9,936 nt of DNA from a bacterium F11. GTDB taxonomy: Bacteria > Elusimicrobiota > Elusimicrobia > F11. Where the stretch lies: NCBI GenBank assembly GCA_002176905.1, contig MSYE01000194.1:1-9936 (forward strand). The letters run 5' to 3'. The notes under the pieces were generated by a model. That model saw nothing but the letters and a program-made list of their open reading frames with translations, ran no database searches and was not told the DNA's origin. Both the position numbers and the translations under genes were made by a program. Shown piece by piece: positions 1-7,035 of the stretch. The first letter of the stretch is position 1; each line of letters begins with the position of its first letter.

Positions 1-2112
1 GGTCATGGGCATCTCGCCTTCGACCAATCGCCGTGCCATTTCTCTTGCTTGTGAGATCAAAAGTCGATCCTTTATCAAATTGCCAACTTTGAAAAAAGGA
101 ACACCGTGTTGGGCTTCCCCCAAAATTTCTCCGGGTCCCCTTAATTTTAAATCTTCCTCAGCCAGACGGAAACCATCCAGAAATGAGCAAAAGATATCCA
201 ATCGTGCCTGAGACAATTCCTCGATGGAATCGACAATTAAAAGACATTTTGAAGGAAGGCGTCCTCTGCCAACACGACCCCGAAGTTGATGAAGTTGAGC
301 CAACCCAAAACGTTCCGGATTTTGAATGACAAGCAAGGTTGAGTTTGGGACGTCAATTCCCACTTCAATAACAGTTGTTGAAACCAAAATAGATATTTTT
401 CCTTCACGGAATTGATGCATTATTTTCCTTTTCTGATCGGCTGGAAGTTGGCCATGGAGGAGTCCAATAGAATAACTTTGAAAACGGGTCTGTAATTTTT
501 CAAATTCCTTTTTGGCGGTTCGAATCTCCTTTCCATTTTTCTTTGAAAGGGCCTCGGATTCCTCAATGAGAGGTAAAACCACGTAAACCTGCTGACCTTG
601 TTCGACTGTTTCAAAAATCTGATTCATTGCTTCGGTTTCTGTAACCTGAATTGTTTTTATTGCTGCTCGTCCCTTTGGGAGCTCGTCAATTACCGATACA
701 TCAAGGTCTCCATATAAGGTAAGGGCGAGGGTTCGGGGTATGGGGGTTGCTGTCATGATTAATACGTCAGGCTTTGCCGAGAGGGCATTTTCTACACCCT
801 CATCTTTACTCTTGCTTAACAACCGTGCTCTTTGACGAACACCGAAACGATGTTGTTCATCAATGATGACCAATCCCATTTGATGAAATAAGACCTTTTC
901 ATTAAGAATGGCATGCGTCCCAACCAAAAGGTCAAGTCGACCAGATTGAAGTTGTTGAAGTATTTTTTTTCGTTCTGATGCGGGTGTTGACCTGGTTAAT
1001 AGGGCCCATTTAACAGGAAGATCCTGAAAAAAGTGGCCCATCGTCAAAGCATGTTGTTCAGCCAATATTTCGGTTGGAGCCAATAAGGCCACTTGTTTGG
1101 AATTCTCAATGGCCAAAAGAGCGGCAGAAAGGGCGACAACGGTTTTTCCTGAGCCGACATCCCCTTGCAGGAGTCGATTCATAGGAGATGGTCTGGCCAT
1201 ATCTCTAAAAATCTCATTTATGGTTCGGGTTTGAGCTTGTGTGAATTCGTAGTCTAAGTGTTTCTTGAAGGGAGTTAATATTTTTCGTGTTGGATAGGAT
1301 TGAAATCCTTTGGTTTCTTTTCGACGGTTTTGTCTTGAGAGTTCAAGTGCAAGTTCAAGGAAAAAGAACTCATCAAATGCGAGTCTTTCTCTTGCCTGGT
1401 CTCGTTCAATCCAATTTTGTGGAAAATGATAGTTTTTGACAGCCTTCGAAAATATTGGAAGATTCAAAGAAGATCGAATGGGTTCTGGAAGGGGGTCTTT
1501 CACTTGCTCACCATAGCGATGAACAATCCTAAAGGCCACTTCCCTTAACCATTTCTCTTGAAGACCTTCGGTCAGAGAATAGATGGGCACAATTTTATTG
1601 GTGTGAATTGAATGTTCCCCCGGCTGTGAGACGGGTTCACAAAACTCTACACGTATACCTATCCCTTGTTTGGTCTTTACAACCTGTCCATAGATAAGAA
1701 GGTGTGCCCCTTGCTGGAGAAGTTTTTTTAGGCCCGAGAACACATCATATTTGTAGGTTATGTGTTTAAACCATATTGCATCAATAACACCTGTTTCATC
1801 TTTGACAATCGCTCTGGCTTGGCCCAATGCTTTTCCAATCTGTCGAAATTGGACAACTTCGACCCTCGCTTGAATGGCAATTTTCTTTCCCAAGATGCAA
1901 TTCCGAATAAAATTGGCTCTTCGATCTTGATGATCCCTCGGAAAGTAAAGGAGGAGATCTTTTGGGGTTGAAATATTGACTTTGGATAATATCTGAGCCC
2001 GATGAGGTCCCACTCCTTGAACGAATTGGACGGGCATATGGAGAGAGTCAAATTGAGGATAGGTGGTTGGTTTTCTTGATGATTGAGTGGAAATAACGCT
2101 ATCTCTTGCCAT
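1..2112 (-). CDS. recG: ATP-dependent DNA helicase RecG (3' end outside window)
   Basis: RecG is a cytoplasmic superfamily 2 translocase that regresses stalled replication forks and processes branched recombination intermediates. From the ATG at 2112 there are 704 open codons running off the left edge without a stop; by comparison with E. coli RecG (693 aa) probably only a few dozen C-terminal residues are missing. Visible in order: a short N-terminal extension, a helix-hairpin-like VQGVGPHRA and the OB-fold wedge region, Walker A GDVGSGKT (about 316-323), DEQH box (418-421), motif III TATPIPRT (about 453), motif V region STTVIEVGIDVPN, motif VI QLHQLRGRVGRG (about 604-615), and the RecG-specific LRGPGEILGEAQHG segment. 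No frameshift or stop was found on reading the whole frame. The start overlaps the end of the preceding gene by 14 nt and has AGGA 7 nt upstream, so it is the last gene of the run. Identification is secure. Confidence 0.97.
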   Translation of the reverse strand, partial: MARDSVISTQSSRKPTTYPQFDSLHMPVQFVQGVGPHRAQILSKVNISTPKDLLLYFPRDHQDRRANFIRNCILGKKIAIQARVEVVQFRQIGKALGQARAIVKDETGVIDAIWFKHITYKYDVFSGLKKLLQQGAHLLIYGQVVKTKQGIGIRVEFCEPVSQPGEHSIHTNKIVPIYSLTEGLQEKWLREVAFRIVHRYGEQVKDPLPEPIRSSLNLPIFSKAVKNYHFPQNWIERDQARERLAFDEFFFLELALELSRQNRRKETKGFQSYPTRKILTPFKKHLDYEFTQAQTRTINEIFRDMARPSPMNRLLQGDVGSGKTVVALSAALLAIENSKQVALLAPTEILAEQHALTMGHFFQDLPVKWALLTRSTPASERKKILQQLQSGRLDLLVGTHAILNEKVLFHQMGLVIIDEQHRFGVRQRARLLSKSKDEGVENALSAKPDVLIMTATPIPRTLALTLYGDLDVSVIDELPKGRAAIKTIQVTETEAMNQIFETVEQGQQVYVVLPLIEESEALSKKNGKEIRTAKKEFEKLQTRFQSYSIGLLHGQLPADQKRKIMHQFREGKISILVSTTVIEVGIDVPNSTLLVIQNPERFGLAQLHQLRGRVGRGRLPSKCLLIVDSIEELSQARLDIFCSFLDGFRLAEEDLKLRGPGEILGEAQHGVPFFKVGNLIKDRLLISQAREMARRLVEGEMPMT

Positions 2113-3142
2113 CTTTTTTTCCTGTGTCAAATGGAACGGTCAAGGAAATGTATGTTTTAATAACCTTCTCGTCATTAATTTTAAACCGTTCGACTCCTCC
2201 ACTGGCCAAAACACCTGACATGGATTCTAATGTAATGCCCCCCGTATAATGATGGTTTTTGGATTCATTAATTTCGTCTGTAAATATACCTCCTCTGATG
2301 GAAATTCGCTCGGCCAATTGTGTTTCAAACCCGGATCTGATTATCTCTGTTGTACGGGATCCTTCGTGATAATGCAGTTGCTGAACTTCAAGCGAGAGCA
2401 ATGTGCCTGGACGAACTCGATACGTGTGACCCGCCTGGATAGTAACCGGCAACAATTGTCTCCGGTGGTTTTTCCACCATAAAAAACCAGGAAAATTCTT
2501 GAGCACCAATCCCCACATGGCGGGTCCTGTAGGATAGCGAATACCCAAATTTAAACGAACCCCATCACCAGTATCTAGCTTGCTTTCGTCGGGAACCCCT
2601 GTATGGTGGATTGATTGACTTAACGTTCCTCTTAAGTATGCAATCGATAACCCAAAACTTCCGTCTTTTCCAAATTTTTGAGCACCACCAAAACCAAGAG
2701 CATTAGCGGAAAATGCAATATCACGGGAATCAGACGGGGAGTTAATGGGGGTCAAATATTCCCTTACCTCTCTACGCCCAAGAGGTTCAAAAAAGATTAC
2801 TCCATTCTCCCCGGCAACAGAGATAAATTGAAGAACCTTATTCTGCAGGGAATCGATTGATTTGGTATGGGAACTAGAAATAACAGTGGTTTCACCCACG
2901 AAAGTTGTTACAAATAGGCTTGCTGGTACTCCTACAAGGCTGGCTGGGTTTTCAGAACTTGATGCGGGGGTACCACGATTGGAGGCCATGGTACCACCAC
3001 GACCAAGTGTTTCTGCACTAAAGATTCCCCCATCAAAAGCGTTATCAGGTAACGGTGCTCTTGTTTTGCCAAAGGCATTTATTGGCAATAAATGGAAACA
3101 AAGGATGAGAATCGATTGTTTAAAATCAATATGGAACTTTAT
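2099..3142 (-). CDS. Predicted secreted outer-membrane beta-barrel protein, apparent ATA start
   Basis: No specific function is recognised. Read from an ATA at 3142 the product is 347 aa. Residues 1-25 resemble a Sec signal peptide: basic start (MKFHIDFK), hydrophobic ILILCFHLLPINA, plausible cleavage after AFG or INA. Next comes a Gly/Ala/Ser-rich segment with GRGGTMAS and ENPASL (about 47-69), which resembles the N-terminal 'asparagine-proline-alanine' motif of FadL/PorV-like (UPF0164/OMPP1-type) outer-membrane proteins. The rest alternates polar and hydrophobic residues in strand-like blocks (for example GSFGLSIAYLRG, GVRLNLGIRYPTG, HTYRVRPGTLLSLEVQQL), ending in TYISLTVPF (to residue 338), which looks like a closing beta strand with terminal Phe, then a 9-residue hydrophilic tail. 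The gene sits between thiG and recG, its SD lies in the thiG 3' end, and it overlaps recG by 14 nt. An alternative ATG at 3247 would put 35 residues encoded out of frame inside thiG in front of the signal peptide, which seems less likely. The barrel assignment is inference from composition and motifs. Confidence 0.72.
   Translation of the reverse strand: MKFHIDFKQSILILCFHLLPINAFGKTRAPLPDNAFDGGIFSAETLGRGGTMASNRGTPASSSENPASLVGVPASLFVTTFVGETTVISSSHTKSIDSLQNKVLQFISVAGENGVIFFEPLGRREVREYLTPINSPSDSRDIAFSANALGFGGAQKFGKDGSFGLSIAYLRGTLSQSIHHTGVPDESKLDTGDGVRLNLGIRYPTGPAMWGLVLKNFPGFLWWKNHRRQLLPVTIQAGHTYRVRPGTLLSLEVQQLHYHEGSRTTEIIRSGFETQLAERISIRGGIFTDEINESKNHHYTGGITLESMSGVLASGGVERFKINDEKVIKTYISLTVPFDTGKKDGKR
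2120..2123 (-). promoter_or_regulatory. Shine-Dalgarno for recG
   Basis: AGGA lies 7 nt before the recG ATG at 2112, inside the last codons of the upstream beta-barrel gene. It supports this ATG over the later in-frame ATG (codon 26) and implies translational coupling, since the upstream stop codon (2101-2099) falls just after the recG start. Confidence 0.6.
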
Positions 3143-3963
3143 TTGTGTTCTCCTATAAGACCTGAAGTTGGACTGGATGCGGAAGCATACGCTCGTTTTG
3201 GCATGCGCTTGGCAAGATATGCCCATCGCCCAGCTTGCGTGGCCCATCTCATGGCCTCCGCCATTCTAAGGGGATCGCTGGCCTCGGCAATAGCGGTATT
3301 CATTAAGAGACCATCAATTCCCAATTCCATTGCAATGGTTGCATCTGAGGCTGTTCCAACTCCAGCGTCAACAATGAGAGGTACGGACTTAACTTCTTCT
3401 CTAATAAGACGAATATTGAGAGGATTTAAAACACCTTGCCCAGACCCAATCGGCGCGGCAAGTGGCATTACCGCTGAAGCTCCTGCTTCAACCAGTTTTC
3501 GAGCCATAATTGGATCGTCATTTGTGTAGGGTAATACAGTAAAACCTTCTTTCACCAAAATTCTTGTACAAGCCAGCAATTTCTCGGTGTCTGGAAGAAG
3601 TGTTTTTTCATCCCCCAAAACTTCAAGTTTTATGAGATCCGTTTCCAGCAATTCCCGTGCCAACCTTGCTGTTCGAAGGGTATCTTCGGAATTGTAACAT
3701 CCTGCTGTATTTGGGAGGATTGAAATATCTTTGGGTATGTAACTCCAAAATGATTTTTCGGACCGGTTTTTCATATCCACGCGGCGTATGGCAACTGTTA
3801 CCATACCAGTGCCCGATTGATGATGTGCTTTCTTCATTAATTTCCAGGACTTATATTTTCCCGTTCCAAGAATTAATCGCGATGTTAACTCAAGCTTTCC
3901 AATCTTTAAGGGTTCATCATGCAATGATGTTTCAATCTTGGGTTCCAGCGTTGAACTGGTCAT
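3139..3963 (-). CDS. thiG: Thiazole synthase ThiG
   Basis: ThiG is the cytoplasmic TIM-barrel enzyme that builds the thiazole phosphate moiety of thiamin from 1-deoxy-D-xylulose 5-phosphate, dehydroglycine and sulfur delivered by ThiS thiocarboxylate. With the ATG at 3963 it is 274 aa, slightly longer than the usual ~255-265. Motifs: LILGTGKYKS near 30-39, AIRRVD (58-63), PNTAGC (84-89), KLEVLGD (112-118) containing the predicted Schiff-base Lys112, PLAAPIGSGQG (167-177), VDAGVGTASDA (198-208) and GLLMNTAIAEASDP (218-231). The start is chosen because GGAGG lies 8 nt upstream; a TTG at 3981 would add six residues and lacks such a site. It follows thiS directly (4 nt from the thiS stop) and its 3' end carries the SD of the next gene. 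No truncation or missing key residue was seen. Confidence 0.96.
   Translation of the reverse strand: MTSSTLEPKIETSLHDEPLKIGKLELTSRLILGTGKYKSWKLMKKAHHQSGTGMVTVAIRRVDMKNRSEKSFWSYIPKDISILPNTAGCYNSEDTLRTARLARELLETDLIKLEVLGDEKTLLPDTEKLLACTRILVKEGFTVLPYTNDDPIMARKLVEAGASAVMPLAAPIGSGQGVLNPLNIRLIREEVKSVPLIVDAGVGTASDATIAMELGIDGLLMNTAIAEASDPLRMAEAMRWATQAGRWAYLAKRMPKRAYASASSPTSGLIGEHK
3150..3154 (-). promoter_or_regulatory. Shine-Dalgarno pointing to an ATA start
   Basis: AGGAG occurs in the last codons of thiG and is followed after 7 nt by ATA at 3142-3140, in frame with the beta-barrel gene and exactly at the start of its signal-peptide-like sequence. No ATG, GTG or TTG is in frame near this SD upstream of the hydrophobic core. 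The spacing equals that seen at recG and is close to that at thiG. Confidence 0.55.
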
Positions 3964-3967
3964 TTTG

Positions 3968-4183
3968 TTATCCTCCACCAATCATTTGAATAATTTCCAA
4001 CTCGTCCCCCTCGCTTAAGATCGTGTCCCCTAGAAAGTTCCGACGAATAATTTTCATGTTTAATTCGCAAGCAACAGTGTTAGGATTAATTCCCTTTTTC
4101 TGGAGAAATTCTCGAATCGAAATTCCACTTTTGATATTTTCTTTTTTCCCGTTTACTTGAACAATTTGATCAACGCTTGTCAT
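3968..4183 (-). CDS. thiS: Sulfur carrier protein ThiS
   Basis: ThiS is a small ubiquitin-fold protein whose C-terminal glycine is adenylated and converted to a thiocarboxylate, which donates sulfur to ThiG during thiazole formation. The product is 71 aa, close to the usual 65-70, and ends in IIQMIGGG, giving the essential Gly-Gly tail. The N-terminal VQVNGKKENI and central ISIREFLQKKGINPNTVACELNMKII match the family pattern. The start lies 3 nt after the msbA stop with no clear SD, so translation probably depends on ribosomes finishing msbA. No thiF, thiO/thiH or thiE is visible nearby; these partners must be encoded elsewhere. No TPP riboswitch can precede it because the upstream DNA is msbA coding sequence. 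Confidence 0.95.
   Translation of the reverse strand: MTSVDQIVQVNGKKENIKSGISIREFLQKKGINPNTVACELNMKIIRRNFLGDTILSEGDELEIIQMIGGG
3972..3976 (-). promoter_or_regulatory. Shine-Dalgarno for thiG, encoded by the ThiS glycine tail
   Basis: GGAGG spans the final Gly codons of thiS (GGT GGA GGA then TAA) and lies 8 nt before the thiG ATG at 3963. The codons for the essential C-terminal Gly-Gly of ThiS thus double as the ribosome-binding site of thiG, and they decide the thiG start. Confidence 0.75.
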
Positions 4184-4186
4184 GGT

Positions 4187-5902
4187 TTAAACCAAAGATT
4201 GAAGCTCAAATAATTTATGATACATTCCCTTCTTTTCAAGGAGATCCTCATGATTCCCTGATTCCTTGATTTTCCCATTTTCGAGAACAATTATGCGGTT
4301 GGATTTTCTCACCGTGGCCAGTCTATGGGCAATGACCAAAACCGTTCTCTTTTGAAGAAGGGAATCAAAGGCTTTTTGAACCATTTGTTCTGATTCGGCA
4401 TCCAAAGCACTAGTGGCCTCATCCAAAATAAGTATTTCAGGATCCTTGAGAATAGATCTGGCGATCGCAATTCTTTGTCGCTCACCTCCAGAGAGCCGTG
4501 TTCCTCTCTCACCAATAATTGTTTCGTATCCATTTGGAAGGTTTTGAATAAAGTCATGAGCATAGGCAAGTTTTGCGGCTTGAATAATTTCTTCCCGTTT
4601 CGAGCCTGGTTTTCCATAGGCAATATTTTCCGATACGGTCTCATTGAAAAGGTGTGTTTCTTGTGTGACAATGGCCATTTTTGAACGGAGGCTTTTTATT
4701 GTTAGATTTCGAATATCAACACCATCCAACTCAATTGAACCTAAAAGGGGATCATAGAACCGAAGCAGAAGTTGGGCAATGGTTGTTTTCCCTGATCCAG
4801 AAGGGCCAACCAAGGCGACAATTTCCCCCTTATGGATATTAAGATTTACTTTATTTAATACCGTAAGGGATGTTGGATATTGAAAATCCACATTCTTAAA
4901 GGCGATATCCTTTGAAAAGGTGGGTGCATTAACCGCGTTGGGATTATCCACGACCATCGGTTTCTGGTCCAACAGATGAAATATTCGCTCCGCTGCTGCC
5001 AATCCCATTTGCATTTGAACATTAACCTTGGCAAATTTCTTAATTGGATTATAAAGGGACATGGCAGCGCCAATAAAAGCCATAAATTCACCTAACGACC
5101 AATTCCCCTGAATAACATCATGTCCCCCAACACCAATAATCAACGCAAGGACGAGAGATCCCAACACTTCCATAATGGGGCTCGATTGGGCTTCGACCCT
5201 TACCAATTTCATAATAACATTGAAATAATTTCTGTTCTCCACAGCAAAATCATTAATTTCTTTGGCTTCATTTTGAAACGTTTTGACGATCGGCATCGCT
5301 GTTAAAGCCTCTTGAATAACAGAATACATGTCTGCCATTCTTTCTTGGCTTTCTCTTCCGGCTCTCCGGCTTTTGATTCCCAATTTCGTGAGTATCAAAG
5401 CAGCCAAGGGAAGAATCAGAAAACAAACGAGAGCGAATTTCCAATGCAAGTAAAGGAGAAATCCTATTAAGCCCATGATGGTGAGGCCATCCCGAATAAG
5501 AATGGTCGGGGCGCTGGCAAGTGAAATTTGAAGCATGGTCACATCGTTGGTTAAACGTGAAAGAATATTTCCGGACGTCTTTTCATCGAAAAAACCGAGA
5601 GAGAGAGAATAGAGATGCCCATAAACCTGATCCCGAAGCTTTCTCGATATTGATTGACTAACGAAGGCGGTTAAATAGGTGTGGCTGTACCAAAGAATAG
5701 ACTTTAAAGCAAACATGCTTAAAATAACCACAATTCCGATATTAAGGGCTCCGGTATCTTTGATGGCAAGGGATTCATCAATAAGGAATTTCATGAGCCA
5801 CATAACAGCGGTTGAAATTGCAGCAACACCCGCCATGCAAAAAATCGCCACAAAAAGACGAACCCATAATTTTTTAAAATAAGGAAAGAGTCTTTTGACC
5901 AT
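4187..5902 (-). CDS. msbA: MsbA-type lipid A/LPS ABC exporter half-transporter
   Basis: This is a 571-aa half-size ABC exporter: one six-helix transmembrane domain (about 1-300) fused to a nucleotide-binding domain (about 330-571), expected to work as a homodimer in the inner membrane. ATPase motifs are all intact: Walker A GPSGSGKT (366-373), Q-loop Gln414, signature LSGGE (470-474), Walker B ILILDE (490-495) and H-loop His526. Length matches E. coli MsbA (582 aa). Coupling-helix style segment LGFFDEKTSGNILSRLTNDV lies at about 102-121. ABC exporters of this class resemble each other closely, so the lipid A flippase role rests on its place 5 nt after lpxB in the lipid A run. A multidrug or other lipid exporter is the alternative. 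A weak AGAGG lies 13 nt before the start within the lpxB end. Confidence 0.88.
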   Translation of the reverse strand: MVKRLFPYFKKLWVRLFVAIFCMAGVAAISTAVMWLMKFLIDESLAIKDTGALNIGIVVILSMFALKSILWYSHTYLTAFVSQSISRKLRDQVYGHLYSLSLGFFDEKTSGNILSRLTNDVTMLQISLASAPTILIRDGLTIMGLIGFLLYLHWKFALVCFLILPLAALILTKLGIKSRRAGRESQERMADMYSVIQEALTAMPIVKTFQNEAKEINDFAVENRNYFNVIMKLVRVEAQSSPIMEVLGSLVLALIIGVGGHDVIQGNWSLGEFMAFIGAAMSLYNPIKKFAKVNVQMQMGLAAAERIFHLLDQKPMVVDNPNAVNAPTFSKDIAFKNVDFQYPTSLTVLNKVNLNIHKGEIVALVGPSGSGKTTIAQLLLRFYDPLLGSIELDGVDIRNLTIKSLRSKMAIVTQETHLFNETVSENIAYGKPGSKREEIIQAAKLAYAHDFIQNLPNGYETIIGERGTRLSGGERQRIAIARSILKDPEILILDEATSALDAESEQMVQKAFDSLLQKRTVLVIAHRLATVRKSNRIIVLENGKIKESGNHEDLLEKKGMYHKLFELQSLV

Positions 5903-5907
5903 TGTTT

Positions 5908-7035
5908 TTAGGCTACCTCTTCCAAAATTACGCGTGCTGCTCTTTCACTTGCTCCTGCTCCCCCGAAACTTTTCCGAAGAGAAAGCAATTGGGCCCTTAC
6001 CGATTGTCGTTCGGCCGGGTTTTTTAACCACTGAAGGAGTATTGGCGCCATGAGCTTTGGGTTGGCCCGCCATTGGATAAATTCTGGAACAATCATTTTT
6101 TCTGCGAGCAAATTTGGCATGGCCAAATACTGAATCCTTATCAGAAGTCGAGCAATCCAGTATGTAATCCAATTTGTTTTGTACATTACAACCATTGGAA
6201 TTCCAAGGAAGGTGTTTTCAAGGGTCTCCATACCAGATGCGGTTATCGCGATATCAAGCTGGGCCCGCCATGAGTAGTTTTCATCCTGTACCATATCAAT
6301 CATAATTTTTGATTTGTTGGTTTGACTCAAAATATGGTTGTAAAGATCTCGAGAAACATGGGGAACGGTGAACAATATTAACCGAATCCCAGGATTATCG
6401 TTGAAAAGGATATTGCAGGTTTTGATCATAACAGGAAGATGTCTTTTTATTTCTTCAGGTCGACTTCCTGGGAGGAGCCCAATATGTGTTTCCACTTTGG
6501 GGGGCTTGGTAGCATGAGTGGGAATATCAGGAATAGAGTCAAGAATAGGATGGCCGACAAACCGGGCCGGTAATTTCTTTTTATTGTAGAAGTCCATTTC
6601 GAAAGGGAATAAACAAAGAAAAAGATCTACAACCTTTCTGAGTTGATCTGCTCTCCAGGGACGGCTTGCCCAAAATTGAGGACTAACATAATAAAAAACA
6701 CCAATCCCCCCCTTTTTGGCCATTTTTGCAACCCGACAATTAAACCCATAAAAATCAACCGGTATAACGATATCTGGTTTATTTTGATCAATCTCTGGTT
6801 TTATAATGTTGTTTAACACATGGCGGAAATAAAGAATCTTTTTTATGGAAATTGCAAAGCCAAGGGCGTGCTGTTTGACAATATTTTCAAGAAATCGATC
6901 ACTCACTTTTTCAAGATGATTTCCACCTATCCCCGTTACAGAAATGCTGGGTTGAAGTTTTTTTAAGGTCTCGACAAGACGGGCTGCAATTAAGTCGCCC
7001 GAAGGATCACCTGCGACAATCAAAATCTTTTTCAT
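5908..7035 (-). CDS. lpxB: Lipid-A-disaccharide synthase LpxB
   Basis: LpxB is a peripheral inner-membrane GT-B glycosyltransferase (family GT19) that condenses UDP-2,3-diacylglucosamine with lipid X to form the beta-1,6 disaccharide of lipid A. The product is 375 aa (E. coli 382). Features: N-terminal ILIVAGDPSGD (4-14; more often AGEPSGD), VDFYGFN (93-99) whose Asp94 aligns with essential E. coli Asp98 while the second Asp of the usual IDAPDFN is Gly97, YYVSPQFWASRPWR (115-128), FVGHPILD (159-166), GLLPGSRPEEI (186-196) whose Arg192 aligns with essential Arg201, and ASGMETLENTFLGIPMVVMY (266-285) followed by the conserved MPNLLAEKMIVPEFIQ. The start overlaps the stop of the upstream oxidoreductase by 4 nt (ATGA). 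Substitutions look like lineage variation rather than inactivation. Confidence 0.95.
   Translation of the reverse strand: MKKILIVAGDPSGDLIAARLVETLKKLQPSISVTGIGGNHLEKVSDRFLENIVKQHALGFAISIKKILYFRHVLNNIIKPEIDQNKPDIVIPVDFYGFNCRVAKMAKKGGIGVFYYVSPQFWASRPWRADQLRKVVDLFLCLFPFEMDFYNKKKLPARFVGHPILDSIPDIPTHATKPPKVETHIGLLPGSRPEEIKRHLPVMIKTCNILFNDNPGIRLILFTVPHVSRDLYNHILSQTNKSKIMIDMVQDENYSWRAQLDIAITASGMETLENTFLGIPMVVMYKTNWITYWIARLLIRIQYLAMPNLLAEKMIVPEFIQWRANPKLMAPILLQWLKNPAERQSVRAQLLSLRKSFGGAGASERAARVILEEVA

Noticed and set aside
962..970. Homopolymer run in recG (minus-strand A-run) as a possible programmed frameshift
   Set aside because: The recG frame continues with normal helicase sequence on both sides, so no shift is needed.
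2113..2119. A7 run just before the recG ATG as a slippage site fusing the barrel protein to RecG
   Set aside because: recG has its own SD and start, and a fusion of a secreted barrel to a cytoplasmic helicase makes no functional sense.
3092..3529. Plus-strand open frame of 145 codons opposite thiG and the barrel gene
   Set aside because: It lies antisense to ThiG coding sequence with clear family motifs, and its translation has no recognisable domain; it is a shadow frame, as are the other plus-strand frames.
3964..3981. Alternative thiG start at TTG 3981
   Set aside because: It would overlap thiS by 14 nt, has no SD, and adds residues outside the family pattern; ATG at 3963 has GGAGG 8 nt upstream.
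4184..4193. Perfect 10-bp palindrome GGTTTAAACC at the msbA-thiS junction
   Set aside because: It has no loop or flanking stem and no T-run, contains the msbA stop codon, and is short enough to be chance; not a terminator or a supportable operator.
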